Shown: positions 15,554 to 23,924 of the stretch, in pieces
How the letters are laid out: each line of letters starts with the position of its first letter
Numbering within the stretch: position 1 is the stretch's first letter
NCBI GenBank assembly: GCA_965365445.1
Contig: CBDUBS010000024.1
Span: forward strand, 1-29,018
Direction of reading: 5' to 3'
Source: CBDUBS01 sp965365445
GTDB lineage: Bacteria; Bacteroidota; Rhodothermia; Rhodothermales; DASSAV01
DNA: 29,018 bases
Notes under the pieces: generated by a model
What the model was told of the DNA's origin: nothing
What the model saw: only the letters and a program-made list of their open reading frames with translations
Databases searched by the model: none
Made by a program: the position numbers and the translations under genes

Positions 15554-18001
15554 ATGATTGGAATAGCAGGCCATGTGTTCGTACTCGGCGCGTTTGTGGC
15601 GTGCGGACTTTCCGGCGTGGCCTTTCTGCTCGCCGCGAAAAGAGATGAAAACGCCGCATTATGGCTTCGGGTAGGCAGAGGCTCCTGGATGACCATGACG
15701 GCGGCTATGGCCGGGGCGGCCGTCGTGTTGCTGTTTCTGCTGCTGACGCACCAGTTCCAGTATGCCTACGTATATCAGTACACATCGCGGGCACTGCCGG
15801 CGCACTACCTGTTTTCGGCATTCTGGGCGGGCCAGGAAGGGTCGTTCATCCTCTGGATTCTGTACGTGGCCGTAATCGGGCTGATCGTGAGCCGGACCGC
15901 CCGGACGTTCGAAGCGCCCGTGATGACGCTGATCGCTCTATCCCAATTCTTCTTGCTTTCCATGATTGCGGGGATATGGATCGGGCCGCTCCACATCGGC
16001 TCCTCCCCCTTCATGATGCTGGCGGAGAAGTTTCCTGAAGCTCCCATCTTCCGGCAGCAACCGGGGTTCGTACCCGCCGACGGCAACGGGCTGAACGATT
16101 TGTTGCAGAACCCCTGGATGGTTATCCACCCCCCTACCCTTTTCATCGGGTTTGCCACCCTGCTGGTTCCGTTCGCTTATGCCGTAGCGGCGGTCTGGAA
16201 ACGGCGGTATACGGAGTGGGTAAGGCCCGCCTTGCCGTGGGCGCTGTTCGCTGTGATGGTGCTGGGCTTCGGCATTGCGCTGGGGGGGTACTGGGCCTAC
16301 GTTACGCTTTCCTTCGGCGGATACTGGGCCTGGGACCCCGTCGAAAACTCCTCGCTCGTGCCCTGGCTCACCGGGGTGGCCGCCGTGCATACGATGATTA
16401 CGTACAAGAAAAGCGGGGCCAGCCTGAAGGCGGCTCTCCTTCTCAGCATCGTAAGCTACCTGCTCGTCATTTACTCGACGTTTCTGACCCGTAGCGGGAT
16501 TCTAGGCGACATATCGGTGCACTCGTTCGTAGATCTGGGTCTGTACGGCCAGCTGGTCCTCTGGATGCTGGCTCTTTCCGGGGTAGGTTTCGGATTGCTC
16601 GTATATCGGCGCCGCGAGTTGCCGACCAGGCGGAGCGAGACGCACCTCCTTTCGCGGGAATTTCTCATCTTCTCCGGCGCCATGCTGCTCTGCGCGGTCG
16701 CTGCGGTGGTTCTCCTCGGTACCAGCGCCCCGATTCTTGGAAAGTTCTTCCGAGATACGCCCTCGGCCGTACCGATTGCCTTTTATAACAAATGGACCCT
16801 TCCTCTGACGGTCGGCTTCGTTTTTCTGGCCGGCCTGGGGCAATTGTTCTGGTGGCACAATATGAACGTCCAGAGCATCAACCGGGTCGTTTTACCCCCG
16901 ATGGCGCTGGCCGTCGTCAGCACCCTGGCCGTCATCATGCTGACCCCGTTCGTAGAGCGCACGACGGTTCCATACGAAACCGCCGCCCCCACGGCATCGG
17001 CAGCCGGATTGGGTAGTGGCCTCATCGGCTTCTTCGGCTCGTACGGCACGGGGCTGCTGATGCTTTTTCTCCTGTTTGCGGCGTTTTTTGCCCTTTTCGG
17101 CAACGGGTTGGTGCTCTGGCGGATCGCCCGGGGCAACCTGAAACTGGCCGGGGGGGCTGCCGCGCACGTGGGCATGGTAATCAGCGTGCTCGGCATCATT
17201 ACTTCCGCCGGGTTCAGCAACGCACTCGACGGAGCCGATACCCCGGCGCAGGGAACGCGGGGAACGTTCGTCGTTAACCGGGGGGAGACGCGCACCGTGG
17301 AAGGCTACTCGGTAACGTATAGCTCGGCAGAGAAGTCGCCCGACAACCGGACTTCCTATGTTCTGGATATCGTCGATCCCGCCGGGCGCTCGTTCACCTT
17401 GAAACCGGTCGTGTACCGGAACGACCAGGGCCAGTGGATACAGCATCCGGACGTAAAGCTGTTCATGGAGAAGGATATCTATGCCGCGGTTTCGCCGAAC
17501 GAAATGTTCGAAACCGACACCCAGGGTTTCGAGCACCGATTGACGCTAACCCGGGACAGCACGGCCCGCCTCGGCGAAAACGCCTACACGGTACGGTTTA
17601 CCGGCTTCGAAACGGAAGTCGATACGGACCCGCTGCCCTCGGACTCCGTTGAGATTGCCGTAGCAGCCGTAATGGAAATCACCGACTCCAGAACGAATGA
17701 AGTACGGGTAATCCGGCCGGTGTACGTTATCATGAGCGACCGCTCGATACGGCCCATCCCGGCTTCCGTCCCGGAGTGGAACATGTCATTCGCTTTTACG
17801 GGGATGAATGTCAATACGGGCCGGATCGAGGTGGCCGTGGACGGAATCGAAGCCACTCCGGAGGACTGGCTCGTCGTTCAGGCGTATGAAAAACCCTTCA
17901 TCAGCCTCCTCTGGATCGGGATTCTGCTCCTTACGGCCGGATTCGGGCTGTCGGTAGTGCGGCGGGTACAGGAATACAGGGCATCTCCCGGCCCTGCCTG
18001 A
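15554..18001 (+). CDS. ccmF: Cytochrome c maturation protein CcmF (haem lyase subunit)
   Basis: CcmF takes part in attaching haem to apocytochrome c on the outer side of the cytoplasmic membrane. The 815-residue product is a polytopic membrane protein with many hydrophobic helices. The tryptophan-rich WWD signature is at 255-272 (GGYWAWDPVENSSLVPWL). Likely haem-ligand histidines of the family are at 192 (VIHPPTLFIGF), 279 (GVAAVHTMITYKK) and 538 (AAAHVGMVISVLG). A large periplasmic region (about 560-785) precedes the last membrane helix (LLWIGILLLTAGFGLSVV). At 815 residues it is longer than proteobacterial CcmF (about 650), mainly because of this region. No other ccm genes are in the window, so the rest of the system must be elsewhere. 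Confidence 0.93.
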   Translation: MIGIAGHVFVLGAFVACGLSGVAFLLAAKRDENAALWLRVGRGSWMTMTAAMAGAAVVLLFLLLTHQFQYAYVYQYTSRALPAHYLFSAFWAGQEGSFILWILYVAVIGLIVSRTARTFEAPVMTLIALSQFFLLSMIAGIWIGPLHIGSSPFMMLAEKFPEAPIFRQQPGFVPADGNGLNDLLQNPWMVIHPPTLFIGFATLLVPFAYAVAAVWKRRYTEWVRPALPWALFAVMVLGFGIALGGYWAYVTLSFGGYWAWDPVENSSLVPWLTGVAAVHTMITYKKSGASLKAALLLSIVSYLLVIYSTFLTRSGILGDISVHSFVDLGLYGQLVLWMLALSGVGFGLLVYRRRELPTRRSETHLLSREFLIFSGAMLLCAVAAVVLLGTSAPILGKFFRDTPSAVPIAFYNKWTLPLTVGFVFLAGLGQLFWWHNMNVQSINRVVLPPMALAVVSTLAVIMLTPFVERTTVPYETAAPTASAAGLGSGLIGFFGSYGTGLLMLFLLFAAFFALFGNGLVLWRIARGNLKLAGGAAAHVGMVISVLGIITSAGFSNALDGADTPAQGTRGTFVVNRGETRTVEGYSVTYSSAEKSPDNRTSYVLDIVDPAGRSFTLKPVVYRNDQGQWIQHPDVKLFMEKDIYAAVSPNEMFETDTQGFEHRLTLTRDSTARLGENAYTVRFTGFETEVDTDPLPSDSVEIAVAAVMEITDSRTNEVRVIRPVYVIMSDRSIRPIPASVPEWNMSFAFTGMNVNTGRIEVAVDGIEATPEDWLVVQAYEKPFISLLWIGILLLTAGFGLSVVRRVQEYRASPGPA

Positions 18002-18118
18002 ATCCGTTTGCCCTAAACGGCCCGGCAAGGATGCTGCATCGTACCCGAGGTTGACTACTACGTCATATCCGGTTCCGTAAGCAAAAAGGTAAACCCGATC
18101 CGGAATCTGTCCGGGCAG

Positions 18119-18165
18119 CATCCCTTCCGAGATCCCGGACCGCGCCTGTCCCGGAAGGCGGGATG
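18119..18165. other. Long imperfect hairpin in the intergenic region
   Basis: CATCCCTTCCG (18119-18129) pairs with CGGAA (18152-18156) and GGGATG (18160-18165), leaving a 3-nt bulge. Inside, GGAC (18137-18140) pairs with GTCC (18148-18151). No T tract follows on the plus strand. It could be a 3'-end element of ccmF or part of a small RNA; nothing in the sequence decides this. Confidence 0.45.
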
Positions 18166-18258
18166 ATGTACATAGTGAGGCGGGAAAGCCTTTTTCATTT
18201 TCGCATCCCCACTTTCCCGAAATAAAACGTACTCTACATACCGGACCACCTCCTTGCC

Positions 18259-18435
18259 GGTATTTTCTACCTCTCATTTTCTCTGTGCGCTGCCCTGGCC
18301 CGTGATTTCTCTCGGGCAATCGGGGCGGGTTAACCCCTTTTCATAGCACGCACTTGCTGCGCCGGATGCCTCACCAGGGATAGACTCGGCGCGAAAGACG
18401 GGTAGTTTCTTACCCCTTCCCGGTACTTTTCTACC
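18259..18435. promoter_or_regulatory. Cluster of three GGTA-N5/6-TACC dyads (possible operator sites)
   Basis: Three short inverted repeats share half-sites GGTA and TACC around a pyrimidine-rich centre: 18259-18271 (centre TTTTC), 18401-18414 (centre GTTTCT, with one more G/C pair outside) and 18422-18435 (centre CTTTTC). The last two are 21 bp apart centre to centre, two helical turns, so a regulator could sit on the same face of the DNA. They lie about 200-375 bp before the large secreted protein gene. They could be binding sites, but the short half-sites may also be chance. Confidence 0.35.
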
Positions 18436-18633
18436 CCGTTCCCCGAGGCCCGGACCGAGGAATCCGCCTTCCCGCCGCTTCCCGGCCTATGGCATTGCCG
18501 TTGCCAAAGACTGCAACGTAATGGAATGGAACACGGCGTCTAGCCCTCCGATCCGACTCGTGTGTGATGGATACCTGTCTGCCGCCGCCATTCCGACTCG
18601 TTACGTTTCTTTCATCGCGAACGGCGTTGTGCA

Positions 18634-21600
18634 ATGGGCAAACTATTATTTCGGCTGTCGGGGACGCTCCTCCTGGTTGGTTTGATCGTGAACGAGGTGT
18701 CGGCGCAAGAAACATGCGTTTCAAATACCGGAAGCAACACGACCATCATCATACCCCCATCGACTTCCATTACGGGGGGCGGTCAGCCACTCACGGATGT
18801 TACCATAACGGCCTATACGGGTAACGGTATCTGCGTGGGGTCCAAGACCTGGAAGAGCGGCAGCGCCAGTTCGTTAACCGTCTGGGGCGACAACGCCATG
18901 ACGCCGGATGAGATCGATGGAATGGCGAACGGGGAAACCATTCAGTATGCGATAACCGACAATGCCACTGGAACACGCTATCCGGATGTCAGCGTATCGT
19001 ACTCGCAGGGGTCCGGTAAATACGTGCCGGATGCATTCATGTACCTCAGCAGCATGACCGGCACGGGGGCGCCGCTGAAGGCCTATTTTGCTCTTAGTTC
19101 ATCGAGCGCCGACCTGGGCAGCGCCGCCGTCGGCCAGAGCCGCACCGCTCAGGTCACCGTCTCCAACCCCGGCGGAGCACGCACGCTCAACATCACCGGC
19201 GTCGGCTCCTCCCACAACGCCTTCACCGTCAGCCCCACCTCGGCCGTGATCGCCCCGGGCGTCTCGCGAACCTTCACGATCACCTTCACACCCCAGACCG
19301 CCAGCAGTGCAAGCGGCACGATCAGCTTTACTCACGACGGCGAAGCAACCGCCGGATCGAGCGTCTCCGTCAACGGCACGGGCGTGGCCGCGGCGGCGGG
19401 TTCGGTCGTGGTGAACCCGACGAGCCACGCCTTCGGGACGGTGGTAGCGGGCGATACCAGGACGGTGCAGGTGACGGTGCAGCATCAGGGTGGGACGAAG
19501 AACCTGACGATCTCGGGTGTGACGAGCACCAACGCGGTGTTCTCGGTTTCTCCGACGACGGCATCGGTCGCTCCCGGAGCGTCGGCCTCCTTCACCGTCA
19601 CCTTCGCTCCAACGGCAGGCACGGGCGGCGCTCAGGTGGGTACGATAACCTTCGCACACGATGCGGGCGGAACCCAGAGCACATCCACGGTAGCCCTTAC
19701 CGGCACCGGATACCTCACCGGGCATTTCGCCGTGAGTCCGGGAAGTGTTTCACTCGGCAACGTGGATATGGGCAAGAGCACCACAGCGCAGGTAACGGTG
19801 ACGAACCAGAACGGCAGCCGGAACCTGTCCGTCTCCGGCGTTAGCTCGTCAAACGCCGCGTTTACCGTAAGTCCTTCGACGGCTACCGTAACGCCCAATG
19901 GCTCGAAAACGTTCACGATCACCTTCACGCCTCAGGCTGTAGGCAGTGCAAACGGCACGATCAACTTTACTCACGACGGGACCAGTACCTCGAACGTCGT
20001 ATCCGTCAGCGGCGTCGGCGTGAGCGTTCCGGTTCCCGGCGCTGTAACGGCAAGCCCCGCCACGCTCTCCTTCGGGACGGTTACGAACGGTACGACCTCC
20101 ACGGCGCAGGTGACGCTGCGGCATGATGGGGGCACGAAAAACCTGACGGTCTCCGGAGTGACGAGCAGCAACCCGGTGTTCTCGGTCTCCCCGACCACCG
20201 CTTCCATCGCCCCGGGAGCGACGGCCTCCTTCACCATCACGTTCGCTCCGGGCACGAATGGCGCTCAGGCGGGCACGCTCACCTTCGCACACGATGCAGG
20301 CGGCGTCCCGAATACCTCTTCTGTGGCCGTTAGCGGCGCCGGAGCAGCGCCGGTAGCCTATTTTGCTCTTAGTTCATCGAGCGCCGACCTGGGCAGCGTC
20401 GCCGTCGGCCAGAGCCGCACCGCTCAGGTCACCGTCTCCAACCCCGGCGGAGCACGCACGCTCAACATCACCGGCGTCGGCTCCTCCCACAACGCCTTCA
20501 CCGTCAGCCCCACCTCGGCCGTGATCGCCCCGGGCGTCTCGCGAACCTTCACGATCACCTTCACACCCCAGACCGCCAGCAGTGCAAGCGGCACGATCAG
20601 CTTTACTCACGACGGCGAAGCAACCGCCGGATCGAGCGTCTCCGTCAACGGCACGGGCGTGGCCGCGGCGGCGGGTTCGGTCGTGGTGAACCCGACGAGC
20701 CACGCCTTCGGGACGGTGGTAGCGGGCGATACCAGGACGGTGCAGGTGACGGTGCAGCATCAGGGTGGGACGAAGAACCTGACGATCTCGGGTGTGACGA
20801 GCACCAACGCGGTGTTCTCGGTTTCTCCGACGACGGCATCGGTCGCTCCCGGAGCGTCGGCCTCCTTCACCATTACCTTCGCACCGAACCGGGTGGAGGC
20901 ATTCACCGGCCGGATCGTTTTTGCACACGACGGCATGGGCCCGGCGGCTGAGGTATCGGTATCCGGTAGTGGTACGGCCCAGGCTCCGGCTGCCGTCAGC
21001 GTTACGCCTTCCTTCATCGAGTACGGCAATGTCGTAAAAGGATCGGCAACGAGTCGCAGCATCACGGTTCGGAATGAAAGCGAAACGCTCAACCTCGTCA
21101 TTTCCGGCGCGTCAAGCACGAACCCGGATTTCACCGTTAGTCCTTCCGCTGCGACACTGGCTCCGAAAGGCAGCGGAACGTTCGTCATCACGTTTACGCC
21201 CGGCCAGACAGGAGGAAGAGAGGGGGTTATCCGGTTGACGCACAACGGGCAGGACGGCACGAGCACCGTAGCGGTCAACGGTACGGGCATACTGCCGCAG
21301 CCGGGCGACCTGACGGTGTACCCTTCGGTTCAGTCGTTTGGCACGGTGGCGGTCGGCTCGACCGGCGTCCGGGAGATCATCCTGCGACACGAAGGGGGCA
21401 TGGCCGACCTCAACATCTCGGCCATTCGCAGCTCTAACGCGTCGTTCAAGGTCAGGCCTGCGTCCGTCATGCTGGCGCCGAATACCTCCGTGACGGTAGC
21501 GATCGAATTTTCGCCCCAGAGCGCCGCAGAGCATCAGGGGACCATAACATTCGAGCACAACGGGCAGAGCGCAGGATCGGTTCAGGTTGACGGCAGAGGC

Positions 21601-22866
21601 AGCCGGATCGGCCGGCTCGTCGTGGATACGGGGGTGTTCGATCTGGGAACGGCCCGAAACGGAGAAACGCGAACGCGAGAAATCGCGGTGCGAAACGATG
21701 GAGGTACGGAGCCCATTCAGATTGCCTCCGTTACGAGTTCAAACCCGCTGTACTCTGTGAGCCCCGGCAAGGCTACGATCGCTCCGAATGGTTCGGCTGT
21801 ATTCGTCGTGACCTTTGCTCCCCTGAGCGCCGCACCGGGCAACCAGCGCACCGTCATTACATTCCAGCACGACGGGCAGAATAGTCCCACCACGGTGGAG
21901 GCCGTCGCTTCGGTCGCCGCCGAGGAAGGGGACGGAAACGGCGACGGACGGGTCGATGTGGTTGATCTGGTGCAACTGAACCGGTTCGTAAAAGGCAAAA
22001 AGACGCCCACGGGGGACGAAATGGCAGCCCTGGACATGGCTCCGTTCCCGGGGGGCGACGGGAAACTGGATCAGAATGATGTATCCGTGCTGTCGCAGGC
22101 CATTGTGCTGGGCGTGTGGCCGAACGGCGCCCCGGTGGCTCAGAAGCCGCCCAAAGCCGCCTCGCAGATCGGGCAGGGGGAAGTCAACTCCGATCCCTCG
22201 GTCGCGCAGGGCGAAGTGCTGATCGAGCTTTCCGAGGGGCAGGCTGCGGTATCGTTGACTGCCCATAGCACCCAGTTTGGCCTGCAAGCCGAGCTTACGC
22301 TGGAAGGGTTGAGAGACCTCAGCCAGGTCGTTCGCGACCCCTCCCTTCCCGCCCATGTCCGGTTGGTAATGGCCGTGCACCGGGAAACCCAGCAGTTGCG
22401 CTTTTTGGCCTACCACGCCGACGGACAGGCGCTTCCGGGAGAGGAGATGAAGATGCTACACCTCGGCATCGGAAGTTTGAGGCCGGAGCAGGTTCAGGTA
22501 CACCGCCTCTCCGGAGTCAGCGCCGACGACAATCGGAGCAACCTCACTTCGACGGTCCGGATGAAATCATCGACGGCCGCGCCGGGCGAGGATCTTCCGG
22601 TAGAGTATGCCCTCTCGGCGGCTTATCCGAACCCCTTCAACCCTCAAACGAACTTCACGTTGCGGCTCGTGGAAACGCAGGAAGTTACGGTGGAGGTTTA
22701 CGACATGCGCGGAAGCCGGGTCACGGTGCTCCATCGGGGGATGCTATCGGGAGGTGAGGAGCACCCGTTTACGTTTGAGGCCCTTTCGCTCTCTAGCGGG
22801 CAGTACTTCATCGTGGCAAAGGGTCCCCATTTTCAGCAGGTACGCCCGGTAACCCTTCTTAAATAA
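18634..22866 (+). CDS. Large T9SS-secreted protein with nine ASH-type repeats and a dockerin-like segment
   Basis: This is a 1410-residue exported protein. A signal peptide (1-25, ...NEVSAQ) is followed by a domain with Cys28 and Cys67 (NGICVGSKTW, SLTVWGDNAMTPDEIDGMA), a pattern I know from other secreted proteins of this lineage. From residue 150 to about 1096 come nine repeats of roughly 100 residues. Each has a strand F/DLGxVxxG, then TAQVTVxNxGG, then FTVSP, a Pro-Gly turn, FTITFTP and a closing VxGTG. These are ASH/choice-of-anchor-D-like (Hydin-type) immunoglobulin folds. A dockerin-like calcium segment follows (1099-1158, GDGNGDGRVDVVDLVQLNRF and GGDGKLDQNDVSVL), then a beta-rich region. 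The tail (about 1323-1410) is a T9SS type A sorting domain with AAYPNPFNPQTNFTL and GQYFIVAKG. It is likely surface-attached or released; any ligand is unknown. A strong terminator follows. Confidence 0.88.
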   Translation: MGKLLFRLSGTLLLVGLIVNEVSAQETCVSNTGSNTTIIIPPSTSITGGGQPLTDVTITAYTGNGICVGSKTWKSGSASSLTVWGDNAMTPDEIDGMANGETIQYAITDNATGTRYPDVSVSYSQGSGKYVPDAFMYLSSMTGTGAPLKAYFALSSSSADLGSAAVGQSRTAQVTVSNPGGARTLNITGVGSSHNAFTVSPTSAVIAPGVSRTFTITFTPQTASSASGTISFTHDGEATAGSSVSVNGTGVAAAAGSVVVNPTSHAFGTVVAGDTRTVQVTVQHQGGTKNLTISGVTSTNAVFSVSPTTASVAPGASASFTVTFAPTAGTGGAQVGTITFAHDAGGTQSTSTVALTGTGYLTGHFAVSPGSVSLGNVDMGKSTTAQVTVTNQNGSRNLSVSGVSSSNAAFTVSPSTATVTPNGSKTFTITFTPQAVGSANGTINFTHDGTSTSNVVSVSGVGVSVPVPGAVTASPATLSFGTVTNGTTSTAQVTLRHDGGTKNLTVSGVTSSNPVFSVSPTTASIAPGATASFTITFAPGTNGAQAGTLTFAHDAGGVPNTSSVAVSGAGAAPVAYFALSSSSADLGSVAVGQSRTAQVTVSNPGGARTLNITGVGSSHNAFTVSPTSAVIAPGVSRTFTITFTPQTASSASGTISFTHDGEATAGSSVSVNGTGVAAAAGSVVVNPTSHAFGTVVAGDTRTVQVTVQHQGGTKNLTISGVTSTNAVFSVSPTTASVAPGASASFTITFAPNRVEAFTGRIVFAHDGMGPAAEVSVSGSGTAQAPAAVSVTPSFIEYGNVVKGSATSRSITVRNESETLNLVISGASSTNPDFTVSPSAATLAPKGSGTFVITFTPGQTGGREGVIRLTHNGQDGTSTVAVNGTGILPQPGDLTVYPSVQSFGTVAVGSTGVREIILRHEGGMADLNISAIRSSNASFKVRPASVMLAPNTSVTVAIEFSPQSAAEHQGTITFEHNGQSAGSVQVDGRGSRIGRLVVDTGVFDLGTARNGETRTREIAVRNDGGTEPIQIASVTSSNPLYSVSPGKATIAPNGSAVFVVTFAPLSAAPGNQRTVITFQHDGQNSPTTVEAVASVAAEEGDGNGDGRVDVVDLVQLNRFVKGKKTPTGDEMAALDMAPFPGGDGKLDQNDVSVLSQAIVLGVWPNGAPVAQKPPKAASQIGQGEVNSDPSVAQGEVLIELSEGQAAVSLTAHSTQFGLQAELTLEGLRDLSQVVRDPSLPAHVRLVMAVHRETQQLRFLAYHADGQALPGEEMKMLHLGIGSLRPEQVQVHRLSGVSADDNRSNLTSTVRMKSSTAAPGEDLPVEYALSAAYPNPFNPQTNFTLRLVETQEVTVEVYDMRGSRVTVLHRGMLSGGEEHPFTFEALSLSSGQYFIVAKGPHFQQVRPVTLLK
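19081..19596 (+). repeat. Internal 516-bp repeat, copy 1 (two ASH domains)
   Basis: Bases 19081-19596 recur at 20356-20871, offset 1275 bp (425 codons). By eye there is one difference in 516 bp: C at 19124 against T at 20399, changing Ala to Val. It covers residues 150-321, most of repeats 1 and 2. The copies between them have diverged clearly in both protein and codons, so this pair is recent or kept alike by gene conversion. Confidence 0.95.
20356..20871 (+). repeat. Internal 516-bp repeat, copy 2 (two ASH domains)
   Basis: Second copy of the 19081-19596 unit, in the same orientation and reading frame, covering residues 575-746 (repeats 5 and 6). Identity stops sharply at both ends: at GCCTATTTTG on the left and TTCACC on the right. 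After that the downstream part of repeat 6 differs from repeat 2. Confidence 0.95.
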
Positions 22867-22892
22867 GCATCGGGCCGGAAACAGCGAGCGCG

Positions 22893-22932
22893 AAAAGCCG
22901 TGTCGGGCCGCCCCCGATACGGCTTTTCTTTT
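22893..22932 (+). terminator. Strong intrinsic terminator after the secreted protein
   Basis: A 15-bp stem forms between 22893-22907 (AAAAGCCGTGTCGGG) and 22913-22927 (CCCGATACGGCTTTT), with one G-U pair and a 5-nt loop. It is followed by CTTTT. The A-rich start and T-rich end could make it work in both directions. Confidence 0.9.
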
Positions 22933-23040
22933 GCCGTATGCGGACGCAGCAAAACTCGGCGCAATGATGGGTAAACCTGAAGCCGGAGCAGACGTAAAAG
23001 GGGGTTGTCTTGAAGCGAACCATAAACCCTGTCGAATGCC

Positions 23041-23856
23041 ATGAACTACGAAGTCAACGATTTTCAGATGGATGTCATAGATGCCAGCCGGGAAAAGCCG
23101 GTCCTGGTCGATTTCTGGGCGCCGTGGTGCGGGCCCTGCCGGATGATCGGGCCGGTGCTGGAGAAATTGGCCCGGGAGCAGGCCGATCGCTGGACGCTTG
23201 TGAAGGTCAATACCGACGTGCATCCGGAAGTATCCGGCGCGTATGATATCCGGGGCATCCCGGCGGTGAAGCTGTTTTCGGAGGGTAAAGTGGTCGATGA
23301 GTTCACCGGCGCCTTGCCCGAGTATGCCATCGTTCAGTGGCTCGACAAGGCCCTGCCGAGCGAGAACAAGCGCCGGATCGAGCGGGCGCGGATGGCGCTG
23401 GCCGGCGGAAATACGGATGAGGCGACGGACTTGCTCAATGACGTGCTGGCGACTGAGCCGAATCACCCGGAAGCCAGGCTGCTGCTGGCGCAACAGATCG
23501 TGTTCGATGAACCCGAACAGGCGGAACGGTTGCTCGGCGAGGCGGCGTTTGCCGGGGCGGGATATATGCAGGCGGAAGAATCGATCAAGACGGTGGTTCG
23601 CCTGCACCGGCTTCACGAAAACCCGGAATCGCTGCCGGATGAGCCGGTCAAGGAGATCTATCTGAAAGGCATTGAAGCAGTGATGCGGAAAGATTTCGAA
23701 ACGGCGGCGCCCCTGTTTATCGAGGTGATCCGGAAAGACCGATACTACGATGACGACGGGGCGCGGAAAGCCTGCCTGGCGCTGTTTGCACTGCTGGGCG
23801 ACGACCATCCCGCCGTCGCGAAGAACCGGCGTCTGTTCGATATGGCGTTGTACTGA
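23041..23856 (+). CDS. Thioredoxin-domain protein with TPR-like C terminus (CnoX/YbbN type)
   Basis: Members of this family combine a thioredoxin fold with TPR-like helices. In E. coli, CnoX (YbbN) protects proteins from oxidative aggregation and works with GroEL. The 271-residue product has the thioredoxin domain at about 1-108, with the active site WCGPC at 29-33 (both Cys kept) and the cis-Pro at 74 (RGIPAVKLF). From about 110 a helical region follows, with ALAGGNTDEATDLLNDVLAT, EPNHPEARLLLAQ and AAPLFIEVIRKD, typical TPR-like spacing. There is no signal peptide, so it is cytoplasmic. E. coli CnoX has SXXC instead of CXXC, so this one may also be redox-active, as in some other bacteria. 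It is convergent with the ABC transporter genes, leaving 68 nt between stops. Confidence 0.88.
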   Translation: MNYEVNDFQMDVIDASREKPVLVDFWAPWCGPCRMIGPVLEKLAREQADRWTLVKVNTDVHPEVSGAYDIRGIPAVKLFSEGKVVDEFTGALPEYAIVQWLDKALPSENKRRIERARMALAGGNTDEATDLLNDVLATEPNHPEARLLLAQQIVFDEPEQAERLLGEAAFAGAGYMQAEESIKTVVRLHRLHENPESLPDEPVKEIYLKGIEAVMRKDFETAAPLFIEVIRKDRYYDDDGARKACLALFALLGDDHPAVAKNRRLFDMALY

Positions 23857-23924
23857 ATAATCCCCCCGGCAAACCTCCCCGCGAAGGGCTGCGGACCTCC
23901 GGGACACGGCCGGGAAAGCCCGGG

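Larger units (their letters stand above)
18002..18633 (+). other. 632-nt intergenic region, no supported gene
   Basis: This is the longest stretch without a gene. It holds a small CCGTTT/AAACGG hairpin right after ccmF (18004-18020), a long imperfect hairpin at 18119-18165, and three GGTA...TACC dyads at 18259-18435 (separate entries). The second half is rich in T and C runs on the plus strand. A minus-strand open frame enters it from inside ccmF, but its sequence is low-complexity and resembles no family. The promoter of the large secreted protein must be here, but I see no strong -35/-10 pair. Confidence 0.6.

Noticed and set aside
17786..18319. Minus-strand open frame reaching from ccmF into the 632-nt gap
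   Set aside because: The half inside ccmF is an antisense shadow and the rest is low-complexity; no ribosome-binding site or motif.
18324..18342. GGGG...CCCCTTTT as a terminator
   Set aside because: Only a 4-bp stem with four T residues, and no gene ending nearby that needs it.
19081..20871. CRISPR array or mobile element as explanation of the repeats
   Set aside because: The repeats are in frame, domain-sized and inside one protein; no spacer pattern, no terminal inverted repeats and no transposase.
23857..23924. Bidirectional terminator between the CnoX-like gene and ABC half-transporter B
   Set aside because: Some GC-rich pairing is possible, but there is no T tract on either strand.
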